This document shows positions 1 to 11,900 of a stretch of DNA of 64,000 bases, piece by piece. The position numbers and the translations under genes were made by a program. Origin of the DNA: Neoarius graeffei (Eukaryota; Chordata; Actinopteri; Siluriformes; Ariidae); contig NC_083583.1 of the NCBI RefSeq assembly GCF_027579695.1, forward strand, positions 2,318,625-2,382,624, in the 5' to 3' direction. The notes under the pieces are model-generated. The model made no database searches. It was given only the letters and a program-made list of their open reading frames with translations, and was not told the DNA's origin. Positions within the stretch are counted from its first letter, which is position 1; each line of letters starts with the position of its first letter.

Positions 1-602
1 TTAAAAATGACTTCAGTTACCTTTAAAGAGTGAAGGGAGAAAAAAAATGTCGAGGAATTTTTAGTAATTTTATACTCACTTGCTACGATGTGTTTGTTTT
101 ACAGTGGGATTATTATTATTATTATTATTATTATTGTTATTATTAACTCCATGACAGTGCTGCTCAATAAACTACCCTGATATCACTTCAAAACACATTG
201 GCACAAAATATTTCCCACACTATTGTACTGCAATCTTTTCTTTCTGATTCAGTCCAAGCATTTAAAACATTTCTTCTGCTTTAACGGAAGTAACACAGTT
301 CCATGGGGAACCACACACTGAATCTCACTGTACTTCAATCTCCATGATGATCAAGAAACATCATTAAACATTATTAAACAATAAAATCTCAGTTTTAAAT
401 CTAAACTCTGTCTGTCTGTCTGTACAGCATGTTCTTCGGGACAGAATTTTCCAGAACTCGGCTGTTTTTACAACCAGTTTTATTACTTTCGTAGAAACGT
501 TCTACTGCCAAACTACACTAAAATGATGAAACTTTTTTTTCTTTCATGATTCTCCAAAAAAATGGTCCTGGGGTGTAACTTTAACTCAAAACAGAAACTG
601 AA

Positions 603-648
<46 letters not shown>

Positions 649-1394
649 ACATGTGTCCTGGGATCATAGCACACCAATTTCACGATAACAATAAAAAAAT
701 CCTGCACTTTAACTCTGGTTTCCATGACAACATGATGCATAAAGTTCATGATGAGAGGGAATGAAGGACAGAGCGAAAGTTGTATTTTTTTAAAGTGAGA
801 AGTGACTCGGTGTGTACGGCTGCATGTCATCGAGAAAACAAGAGATTTAAAAGCTTTAAAAGATTTCAAGCTGCTGTTCTGGATTTCAGGGTCAAACTCT
901 GTTCTGTTCTTCACAAGAAAAAATAAATTCCTGTAAAATGCAAATAAATTTATCACTCGAGCTCGAACCGGAGAGCTGCAGGACCACCACACCGCCCTGC
1001 CAATTTCATCATCATTTTAAAATTCGTATCATTTTAAATGACTATAGCCTACTACCACATTTCTCATCATCAGTATTTATGAAAATTAAACTCTTCCTGA
1101 CAAGTTTAGTTTAAAAAAAAAAAAAAAAACCCACCTTGTCACGTAACATGAAATGTAGGTGATTTGTTGAGATTATAATTTTTTTCTTTATTTATCATTT
1201 ACAACAGTTGACTGATATAAACTTATTAATTCCATTGTATTGCTCTGAAAAAGTACAGAATCGAACGCAGTGGATTAGAGCTGAACTGAATTTACTGTAA
1301 AGTAGAGGATTTATTTCTGACAGTTCCACCCTCACAGGTTAATGAACCTAAAGATAATTAATACGTCTTTATTCCTGTGACACACAAACAACAA

Positions 1395-1453
<59 letters not shown>

Positions 1454-2262
1454 TTTAAAAGTGTACCAGAATGTCAAGGGTGTAGTAGCTCATCTGTCCT
1501 GCCATCAAAACAACCCTGACGACCAAAACATCAACGAGAACTGAAATGTGACGATGTGAGTGAACGACTGTTTATAGCTGCTATAACACAAGCGATAACA
1601 GGAACAGAGTCGTTTCATGAACACTGACTGGAACTATAAAGGGATGAATGTATGATATGGCTGCGCGAAGATCTGAAGTTTATCTCCGAGTGATGAATGT
1701 ATATATCATGAGTGAAAATATTTTCAGCATGAGAAGATAAAATTCATATCTTCACTCCACTGTGGAATGTTCTTTATATTATATGGCCACATCCACAAAA
1801 AAATACACAAGTTAATCAAAAGAGTTTTAATTTTGAACTGGTTCAACATTTTGACAATGCACGTCTAGTCAGCGGGAAAACACTGGGAGTGACATCATCG
1901 GAGTGAAATATCAGGAATTATTATCCATACAGGACCCTTTCTCAATGGAATAAAAATGTGTTCTATTCCCTTCTAGCAGGTTTCATTCATTTGGTTTGAT
2001 AGCATGCAATATTGTTAGCATATCGCTTATCTTGCGTGTATTACATCACTCTACCCAATGGAGAATGAGCGTTGAATATGGTTTACGATATTGCATGGTT
2101 GTCAAGACAACATGACATCACACATCAGAGATGTAAAACTTCCACGCTAGCGAGCGACTGTGACAATTTGTAAACAAACATGGCCGCCAGGTTTGCTTCG
2201 TTAATACGGAAGATTTTGAGAGAATTTTGAAAGAGAAAGATGCCTTGAACACCCAAAAGGAA
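1..2262. other. Non-coding sequence with microsatellites
   Basis: I see no convincing exon here. The stretch contains an (ATT)n run near 110-136, a (GT)n run near 607-643, a (CA)n run near 1398-1451 and an (AAT)n run that begins near 2268. Open frames in it are interrupted or made of simple repeat. It lies beyond the recognised 3' end of the RIP-like gene, so an undetected terminal exon of that gene cannot be excluded. Confidence 0.5.
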
Positions 2263-2267
2263 TGTAT

Positions 2268-2307
<40 letters not shown>

Positions 2308-2324
2308 TTGGCTGGGTTTTTTTC

Positions 2325-2412
2325 GTGGTCTATCAGATATATTCCATTCAGCTGCTCGTCTTCGACTCGGTCAGTATCATGTTAGCTGAATGGAATATAT
2401 CTGATAGACCAC
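2325..2412. repeat. Inverted repeat, 29-bp perfect arms
   Basis: The arm at 2325-2353 is the exact reverse complement of the arm at 2384-2412, with a 30-bp loop. Similar sequence (a short palindrome reading gaagataaa...ttcatatcttc) occurs at about 1730-1755 and 2495-2516, so this looks like part of a palindromic MITE-like repeat. An (AAT)n run lies immediately before it. Confidence 0.8.
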
Positions 2413-2547
2413 TCAACACCAGACAATATTATTTAAATATGTCGCTCAGATCTGTGATGTATTTTGTATGAAAAATGTGAGTTTTTCAACACGAGAAGAT
2501 AAACTTCATATCTTCAAGCCAACGTGTGATTTTCTTTTTATTATATC

Positions 2548-3260
2548 CAGGGTTTTTTCTAGAAAAATTTAGTATGAGAGCGCTCACCATGGCGAGGGAG
2601 CGAAGCGGGGGAGGGAGTTGGTGCCGGTGGCCCCCCCCCGCCGTGCAAAGCCTTTGAAAAATGCTCCAATGGGACATTCTGAGGCTATCTGAGAGGGAAA
2701 TTGTAATAAATTGTCTGTCAACATTGAAAAAGAAAGAAGTAATCATCTTCTGCCCCGGACAGTCTTCGGCTTTCTTCCGCTTCATGCCGCGGGATGACAT
2801 CTTTAAATGCCCAAGTGTCAACAAAAACAACTCGCGAACTACTTCTGTCAAAAGCTCCCGCGCCGGTGGGTGAAAGGTCATTCAGAAATCTCGCTCTACA
2901 AGTCAGCTGACCTTGTATGTAACCCATGTCAAATCTCACGAGAGCAGCCACGACAAGTAAACAACTAAACAACATGGCGCCTCAGTCTGGAAAACGCCAA
3001 TTCGGATTGTTTTTGCACCGTCTGGCGGTGTATCTACTATGATTGGAATATTTTTGGAGCAATTATAACGTATTTGATGATCAGACACATTGTCACGTAG
3101 TGTTGCTGGGATGTTTTCACGGAGTCGGTAAGGGGGCGCACGCCGAGAGTAAGAGGGCGCAGCACCCCTGTTCCCCCGTTTAGACGAAAGCCTGATATCG
3201 ACACATTCACAAACAGAAAGTCCCCAAATTTATCAAAACAATTCATCAATTTCCTCTCGA
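2548..3260. mobile_element. Possible hAT-type non-autonomous fragment
   Basis: The segment starts with CAGGGTTTTTTCTAG, which resembles hAT terminal repeats, and interrupts the palindromic repeat at 2491-2547. It carries an open minus-strand stretch (2975-2718) without recognisable domains. I could not find the matching right end, so the boundary is approximate and the class is an inference. Confidence 0.3.
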
Positions 3261-3355
3261 GTGACAGATAGAGATTTATGTCCCGGGTTTTGGTTCTCCA
3301 TGTCCCGGATGGAGCTCGGATGAAAAATACCAGTGGTGTATTTCACACTAAAACA

Positions 3356-3356
<1 letters not shown>

Positions 3357-3411
<55 letters not shown>
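3357..3411. repeat. (GT)n microsatellite
   Basis: An uninterrupted run of about 27 GT dinucleotides preceded by acacac. Reading frames across it are repeat artefacts. Confidence 0.9.
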
Positions 3412-3417
<6 letters not shown>

Positions 3418-3491
3418 AAATTGCTGTGGTATAAGAGGAATAAAACCCTTGAAAGTAGCAGCTGTAGTACAGGCCTGTGTGTTATGTACAG

Positions 3492-5172
3492 CAGTAGCGG
3501 CTGCTGGTTTTTAAAACAGGGGAAGCCCATTTTATGCATTCATCGTAAAACCTGTAGGCCGGATATCAAAGCATAGAAAGGTGTGCCCCATTAGCATAGT
3601 GAACTAGACAACCCCACCTAGTGGCAGAAAGTATTTTTGCTTGTACATTTCATGTTATAGTCTGGCTTGCCAGGCTAGTGCCTCATATCCTTAATCAAAA
3701 ATATCAAACATCCAAAAATCACTGGCTATTCAACGAAGAGCCTTGAACATCATACCCTGATATGCAACACAGAGTCTTTAACACAACACCCAGCTGTGCA
3801 ACACATCCTTGAACATCTTCTGCAACACAGTCTGGAAATCCATAACCAGGTAGGCTATGCAACACACAGAACCTTGAATATTATACCCAGGTATAACCTA
3901 TAACACAGAGCCCACCATTCTCTTAACATTACTGAACAATATACACACTTCACATTCATGAACATGAACACTATTTATACACAAATTCTGCCCTCCGCTC
4001 CTTTTCCAGAAAATGGTCTGTGACCCCAGACAGCTAGGTCTTGCACATGAAGTGAGATGCTCATTGCTCCTTTCATGCCTTTTGCATGCCCTTTTGAAAT
4101 TCACCAGGTCCCCAAACCCATCTTTTGACCAAACTAAATTTCCCTGAGAGGGCTTCATCAAAAGACATGGCCAACAGTACATTTTATTAGTCACAGGAGA
4201 CCCAGTCAACCAGTTCACATTTTCATACCAAGACACCTGAAAAGACCTGTTATGACCTGCTGATTTTTGAATGAGATTAAGCTTGGGCTTTGGTCTGCCT
4301 TGCTCTTTAATTCTCACTTTCTCCTCATATGGCAGAGCGTCAAAACGTTTTGACAAAAGCATGTCCACGACGTTTGCCATTATAGCAGACAGATACCAGC
4401 TGTTAGCAGCTAGCACTGCAGATCCCAATAAGGCTCAAGCTAGCCTACAACCATGTTGATTGAACTACAAATGAAATAAACGAGTGAATTCACGAATGAT
4501 CAAACTGATAGAATGGATGAAAGTTAACGGAGCACAACGAGTAATATTTACATTTATTTACAGAGTAATGTACAGAGACATCAATGAGAAGAAAAGTTTA
4601 TATGAAAAGAAATTCGGACAGCACTTTGGCACACGACTACACTTTCTCGACATCCACTAGGGACTGACTGATCATGCTTACCGTGTTCCTCGCCGAAGTA
4701 CAGCGACCGCCCCTCCTCATGTCTTTCAAACACCAACTCCAATAATCCTTTATCAGCCCGGCTTCTTGGCCTGCCCATGTCCCGTTTACCCCCAGAGATA
4801 CCCGGCTTCCCTGGAAGTGACGATTTTGTCGATTTTAACCAATAACAACTAGCCGAAATTGGCTGTTCAGAGCCGTCTCGTAGACTGCAGCGGATACCCG
4901 GCTGCCAGTCCATAGAGCCCATTGAAATAAGAAAGGTTACAGCCTGGCAGCAAAGGTGATTCTCGTAGCGAACTGCAAGTTCGTCAGACATCACTCAAAT
5001 AAGTTACAGCATGACATAGGGATAGTTATGAACGTAAATACAATCTTGGGCATATATTATGTTATGCAAGTTATTGTTTTAATGAGAATTCAACGTCGTA
5101 GACGCCGCAGTTTGGGGAGAGAATTTTAGGGGAAGTTCGGCTTCCCTTGTTGTCTCTGAGAAATCGCCCCTG
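3492..5172 (-). mobile_element. hAT-like transposon with perfect 8-bp TSD
   Basis: The element is flanked by the perfect 8-bp duplication ATGTACAG (3484-3491 and 5173-5180), the size expected for hAT. It begins CAGTAGCGGCTG and ends with the complement of CAGGGGCGATTTC, so the ends are inverted and imperfect. It encodes a minus-strand TTF-type zinc-finger fragment (4428-3898) and a second open stretch (4994-4581) but no recognisable DDE catalytic core, so it is internally deleted. It is inserted at the 3' end of the RIP-like kinase gene. Confidence 0.75.
3898..4428 (-). pseudogene. hAT transposase N-terminal fragment, TTF-type zinc finger
   Basis: A 176-codon frame encodes the zinc-finger region common to hAT transposases of the ZMYM/ZNF862-related kind. 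It shows a C-x2-C pair (YCWPC) followed by a stretch ending KRHERSNEH, which supplies the histidines. The catalytic RNase-H-like domain is missing because the frame runs into unrelated sequence and then the element's end. It is transposon coding sequence rather than a host gene; the family-level call is firm and the exact relative is not. Confidence 0.65.
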
Positions 5173-5918
5173 ATGTACAGTAATACAGTAGGACAGATAA
5201 TAAGCTCCACACTTACACTGGTTTACTGGATGTGCAGCTGTGTGTGTCGGTGACGTCGGTGAGCCGCACGGCGTGTTTGATGACGGAGAAGCTCGAGTCT
5301 GTTTTACGCCCCAAACTCCACCACAGGGTCTCCCACCGGGGTTAGTGCTGGATAAACCACCCGCACTGTGGGAGGAGCCAACTGTAACACAAAACGGACA
5401 GAAATAAATAAATAAACAAACAATCAGACAACGGCAAGAAAAGAAGATATAATCAGACATGTGACAGATTTTTAAAATAAACCAGCAGTGTCTGAAATCT
5501 CCCTTACCCCTGCAGCATGCTGTCGGAAGCGATGCCCGTGTCGGAGCGGGGAAAGGTGGGCTTCCTCTCGGGATCGTCTCATCCGATTTGGGTGTTGGAG
5601 GGGTGTGTCTGTGTGAGTACGGCACCATCACAGGGATTGTCTTAGACATCAGGTGTTTTGGACTTGTGGAGCCACCGTAGCCCTGCGCAAGCGTTTACAG
5701 CGAACAGAGGGCAAGACGTTACAGTGGAGCCATTACTTTTTAAATGATAAAGATCATTTCATTCAGTAATAGGTGATTGCTGAAATTCTGACTTGCATAC
5801 AAGTATGATGTAAAAATGAGGATTTGTAAACGTGCATATTTCTATTCACAAAACCAAAAACCTGCTCTTTGGATGTTATTAGAATTAAAAAGTGTTTATT
5901 TCACAGTCACACCTTGTG

Positions 5919-5957
<39 letters not shown>

Positions 5958-8900
5958 GGAGAATAACAGAAAGACCTCACACTGTTATAAAAACTATTTC
6001 AACACTATCAGGATAAAATCTCATGTAAGGAACAATAATAAACATTGAGAAATTCCTCTGTAACAACATCAAAGAGCAGCTTTTTGGTTTTGTAAATATA
6101 AATATTCAAATTTACAAATCCTCATTTGCATAAATATTTGTATGAAAATGTGAATTTCAGCAATCGCCTGGTGAATAAATACTTCTGGAAACTGAGATTG
6201 AGTTTGACACATAAATCCATGAGGTACATCAGGAAACAAGCTTTTTAATAATAATAAATGATGTGATAAAGTGTGTTATCAAGTGGGTGGAGCTTAAAAG
6301 AGATACGCAGAGCCATGGCCTCACTTTCATTTATAAATGCCTTGAGACCTCAAGAATGGCACAGGAAGAGTTTTAAGCATTAACAATAAATCTAATATAG
6401 TAATTTTTATGATTAAAGTGATTTATATAGGTAGCGGTCTGAGTGAATGACCTTGACATCCGTAACGTCACCGCAGGAAGTCTATCGGTCTCATCGCCAT
6501 TTCCGCTATACTAAAACACAGAGCTGACTGCAACTCTGATCCTCCATTTAGAGCTAATTTATCGCCATGCCACGTAGATGTGTTGCTGGCCGGTGCAGCA
6601 ACATGACAGAAGGTGGATTTACGTTGCATTCACGGCCCAAGAATGTTCAAACTGCAAAGATTTGGACGCGGTTTGTGAGAAGTTCACGGGCACATTGGGC
6701 GCCTACGAAGTGGTCTCTCCTCTGCTCTGCACATTTTACTGAAGACTCGTACGAGACCTCTGATCTGTTGAGGAGCGTTGGCTATAAGCCTGGATTGAAA
6801 GAGGGTGCAGTACCAACAATTAAAGGAAAAGAAAACTACAAGAAAAGGAAACTAAGTTCAGTTGCACCAGTCCTCCCGGAGTGAGCCGAGGGTTGTTGCT
6901 AAAACCCGGGATGGAACTGGACGTGACCTATCGCTCGGGCAGTGACCTCCCTGCAGTTGTTGTTAAAACCGGTGATGTTCCGTCCCGGGTTTTAGTAATT
7001 GCCTGAGCCGAGCAGTAATGGCGGAGTACTCAGTATGGAGAAAACAGTGAATGAGTGAAGCAGCCGTCTGATTTCTAAACTGGATATCGCTGCCATCTCG
7101 CCCTTACGTGGAAGAAGCGAATGAACGGAGAACTGAACGAACAACTGAAAGTCAGATTGTTTCAAAACAATCAGCCACAAGCTCGGCCTTCGAGAAGCGA
7201 GAACACAGACGGGTAAGCTCCGACTCTCATTTGGACGTAAAACAACAAAAACGCGTTGTTTCCCTGCGTTTAGATTAATCCATGTAACTTGTATTGTGTG
7301 TTTAAGTTAGCGGTATAAGATTATTTAATTTGCTTCAGAATGTGATTGTCTCAGTTCATCTGATTATTTAATGAGCCTTTTACGTTTTATCAGTGAAAAT
7401 GCATGCATGTACATGTATGTTGCATAAGTTATAGCACCCATCCTGTTTTAATGAGGGTCAACCCACAATCAGTGAAGTCAAATCAGTCTTAGTTGAGCGA
7501 GTCGGTAACGCTATTTCTTACTTTCACCATAAATTATTTATATGACTTTGGTCTATAGCTGTAAAAGGCCTCGGCCTTAAAACCGGTTCCCGCTGTGACG
7601 TCCCGCGCTCAGGGCTGGCTGGCTCAGCGGGGCAGCGCCAATCACAACTTTGCAGTCGATTTTAACTCTCAAAAATATATTTTTTTAAATTCCCATTTAT
7701 GCAGCATACAAGAATCAGGGATGGAGATACTATCCACTCAAATTTATTTTAAAATAAAGATAGATAACAATGTGGTCGATACAATTGGACAAAAAAAGCA
7801 GATATTATTTGAATATATTGTTTTTCTATAGTTGAACTGAAGACGTGTTTCAGACGCAGAGACCAAACTCAGCAGTGTTTCGTCTTTAAAGAGCAGATCA
7901 TTTAATCTGAAACCAGGGGACTTGATTGCTCTACCTCCAGGTTGTTGAGTTCCACAGGCATCTCCCAGGCTGGAGTGTGTTTACAGCTCAGCAGCGCCCT
8001 CTCCTGGTGATAACACACAAAACACACAGCTCACTGATTCCGCTCCACCCCCTGATTAAATATTCATGATTAATGTCATTTATTCTTGTCTGATTTCTTT
8101 TAAACGCAGAAGCACGTGATTATTCAGTACCTTGCACGCTTTTACCAGGCGGACTGCTGCACAGTGAGCTCCCGAGTCCAGTGTTTCCAGAACCTTCCTG
8201 AGCTCCAGGACGCACTCTGTATTCAAATGGAATGTTGATTATAAGAAAAAAAAAACATGCGTAAACGGTGCATGTTTTTTTTTTTTTTTCAGCAGAAAGA
8301 TGCTTTTCTAACCTTCAGCCAGCGGCCGCTGTTTCGGATCAACAGACCAACATCTGGCTATGAGCTGAGTGAGGGCGTGGCTTTGTGGTGTCTCCGGGGG
8401 CAACAGATTAATCCCCATACCTGGCTCCGCCCCTTCCTGAGTGCACATAACCAGGTTCTGCAGCTGATCCAACCCTAAAAACATCAACATCAGCCAAATG
8501 GAAATGTTAAATATTCTCATCTCATTATCTCTAGCCGCTTTATCCATTCACACTCACATTCACACCTACGGTCAATGTAGAGTCACCAGTTAACCTAACC
8601 CGCATGCAGAGCATGTTTTAAGGAGTTTCCACTAGGAGACCAACTGGTCTGGGCAATACAATCACAGGCCCCAGAGTCCATGCGGCTGCACCGCCGCGGC
8701 ATATTCTGTGATGCAAAGTGGTTCACCAATCACCATCCAGACAAACACACTACAGTGACTACACAGCTATCAGGAGCAATTACCAAGCGCAAATGTGATG
8801 TCAAAGACACTCAAAGTTACACAGTAATGACATCGGATTCTGACGTCAGCCGTCTCAGTAACCAAATTTTAGTTTTGTTTTTCTTAACCAACATGATCTT

Positions 8901-11900
8901 GTGTGTATAACATAGATCTTCGTTTTCCTTGTTAAATGTATACTTACATGGTACTTGGTTAATTAATTGCAACTGATTGAACCAAATGATAAGACATAAC
9001 TTGGTTTAAAATTTGGTCTCCCAGTGAAGCTGGTTTGGCATTGACTAGGAGACCAAATCTGGCCACTGGGAGACCATTTGGTCTCAGTAACTATGTTAAA
9101 AAATGCTCTGTGCATGTCTTTGGGCTGTGGGGGAAACCGGAGCACCCGGAGGAAACCCACGCGGACACGGGGAGAACATGCAAACTCCGCACAGAAAGGC
9201 CCTCGCCGGCCACGGGGCTCGAACCCAGACCTTCTTGCTGTGAGGTGACAGCGCTAACCACTACACCACCGTGCCGCCAATGTTAAATATGAATATTTTC
9301 AAAAATATTTTGTGCATGACTCAGTGTACTAAGTGAAGTTTGAGTTTCACACATTCAAAAATCGATTTTTTAAATATTAAGAAAGGACAAGAAATTCAGA
9401 AGGGAATTTATTTTAGATTATTTAAGACTTTTGTCTACTTTTTCATCAGACAGTTTATTAATTCTCAAAAAATCTCGACCATGTGCGAATACGGCAGTGG
9501 AACCGAGAAGAGCGACACTGAACTGTCTCCGTTTCACACGTGACTGGATGTTTGTTTTACGACTTCAGTTTGTCTCACAATTAGCTATTAGCATGTCCGC
9601 TAGTTTGTACGGTTAACGCTCACGCTCGCTAAGGTGAGGGAGATGAGGTTGTGACGTAGCAAGTGTTAGTCAGTGGGTATTAATGTTTAAACAGGTTCTT
9701 TGGGCTCTTTGGCAAAAGACGCACTGATTTACATCACTGATCAACACCGGGGTGTGACTCCAAGTTTTGTAATTTTACTTTCATATTTTGAGGATGTTTT
9801 GTGAAGAATATGTGCAGACATCCTTACAGATTATTAGAAATGTCTATTATCTAACTGAGACGGAAGAAAAAGGCAAAAACAGAAGTGGAAGACTGAAAAG
9901 GAACAAACGAGTGAAGGCCAGAATGAGAATATCTAAAAATAGACTGTCTGAGAAGTGCAGAGAGACAGACAGAGAGAGACAGAGACACAAAGATAGAGAG
10001 ACAGACAGACAGACAGACACACAAAGATAGAGAGAAAGATAAAGAGACAGAAAGACACAAAGAGAAACAGACAGACAGAGAGAGACAGACAGACTGACAG
10101 ACAGACCGATAGAGAGACAGAAAGACACTGAAAGACAGAGAGACAGACAGACAGACAGAAAGAGAGACAGACAGACCGAGAGAGAGACAAACAGATAGAC
10201 AGAAAGACACAGAAAGAGAGAGAGAGACACCGACAGACAGACCGACAAAGAGACAGAAAGACACTGAAAGATAGAGAGAGCGAGACAGACAGACAGACAG
10301 ACAGGTAAAGAAATGATGTACCTTCACTCAGTGGTCGTCTGTTCAGAGTTTCCCACATCAGAACCCCAAAACTGAGGAAGTGAGAGAGAAGACGAGTGAA
10401 AACCCGACATCACTGAGCTGCTCATCCGTGTGAACCTGAGGATGATGAGGATGTGGAACTCACCTGTACACATCTGACTTCACACTCGGAACGTTTCCCT
10501 GCAGAACCTCTGGAGCCAGGAACGCCAGGTCTCTAAAACACGGAGTGCTGCTGGGAGGGACACGGGTTCTGACGTCCACCAGCGTCCCCTGTCCCCAATC
10601 ACACAGCTGGAACGGACAAAACACTCAGCAATCACAACAACAACAATAATAATAATAATTAAAGCCGCAAGCGGCCTCGACGGGCCCTCGCGCCAGCGGC
10701 CAGGGGGGGCGGGGGCATGCGTCCCCGCGAAATAACTTCCACAGCTTCTTCGGCAAGAGACATTACTCCCACAATGGCGACAAAGCACAGAATTGGACAC
10801 ATGGTAACAATAGGCTCTCACACTGTATGGTGCTCGGGGGGCGCTATAGAGGCCCTGAGGCCCGCCTGGATCTGGGCTTCTGGTTCTCAGTAGCGGTGGC
10901 AGTCTAAGAAAAAGGAGCCAAATTTCGTGCGTTGTCGACCATGGCAAGCGCCTCAATAAGGGTCTTGTAAAGAGTTTGCTTGCCAAGTTTGACAAATTAG
11001 AAGCTGCAATATCATTTTTGCCATAACCAGCACCCCCAGGGGCGAAAGTGCACAAAATTTGGCGAATATGTCAGGTGAGCTATGAAGAGTTTGTGTATGA
11101 AGTTTGATGACAATTGAGTAAATAGAAGATGAGATATAGATTTTTGAAGAATAAATTTTTTGGTTTTTCCCATGTCAGTAGGTGGCGCTATGCTGTACAT
11201 GAGCGATTATGAGTTGGAAAAATAAGTGTCTACAACAGCAACGAACTATCACAAGGTAGTGGTGTGAAGGAAAAGCATTATGGAATTATTTACCGAAAAC
11301 CCTTTATGGAGCAATTGCGTCGGCCAAAAACGGCGCCCCCCATGGACAAAAATTCCCAAAATGTGGTATACATGACATGGGAGGTAGTAAGAGGGTGGCC
11401 GTGAAGTTTGACCAAATTTGAGGAAAGATTGGATTTTTTGCCCAAAAATAGCGCCCCCAGTGGCGAAAGTGCACAAAATTTGGCGTATATGTCAGGTGAG
11501 CTATGAAGAGTTTGCGTATGAAGTTTGATGACAATTGACTAAATAGAAGATGAGATATAGATTTTTGAAGAATAAATTTTTTGGTTTTTCCCATGTCAGT
11601 AGGTGGCGCTATGCTGTACATGAGCGATAATGAGTTGGAAAAATAAGTGTCTACAACAGCAACGTACTATCACAAGGTAGTGGTGGGAAGGGAAAGCATT
11701 ATGGAATTATTAACCAAAAACCCGTTTTGGAGCAATTGCGTCGGCCAAAAACAGCACCCCCCATGGACGAAAATTTCCAAAATGTGGTATACATGACATG
11801 GGAGGTAGAAAGAGGGTGGCCGTGAAGTTTGACCAAATTTGAGGAAAGATTGGGATTTTTGCCCAAAAATAGCGCCCCCAGTGGCGAAACATCACAGAAA

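Noticed and set aside
2718-2975. 85-codon minus-strand frame as a secreted protein
   Set aside because: Starts with a hydrophobic stretch but lies in a hAT-like repeat and has no family match I can name.
5508-5682. RHIM motif in the RIP-like tail
   Set aside because: Searched for I/V-Q-I/V-G-x-x-N; the tail has only Pro/Ser/Thr-rich sequence.
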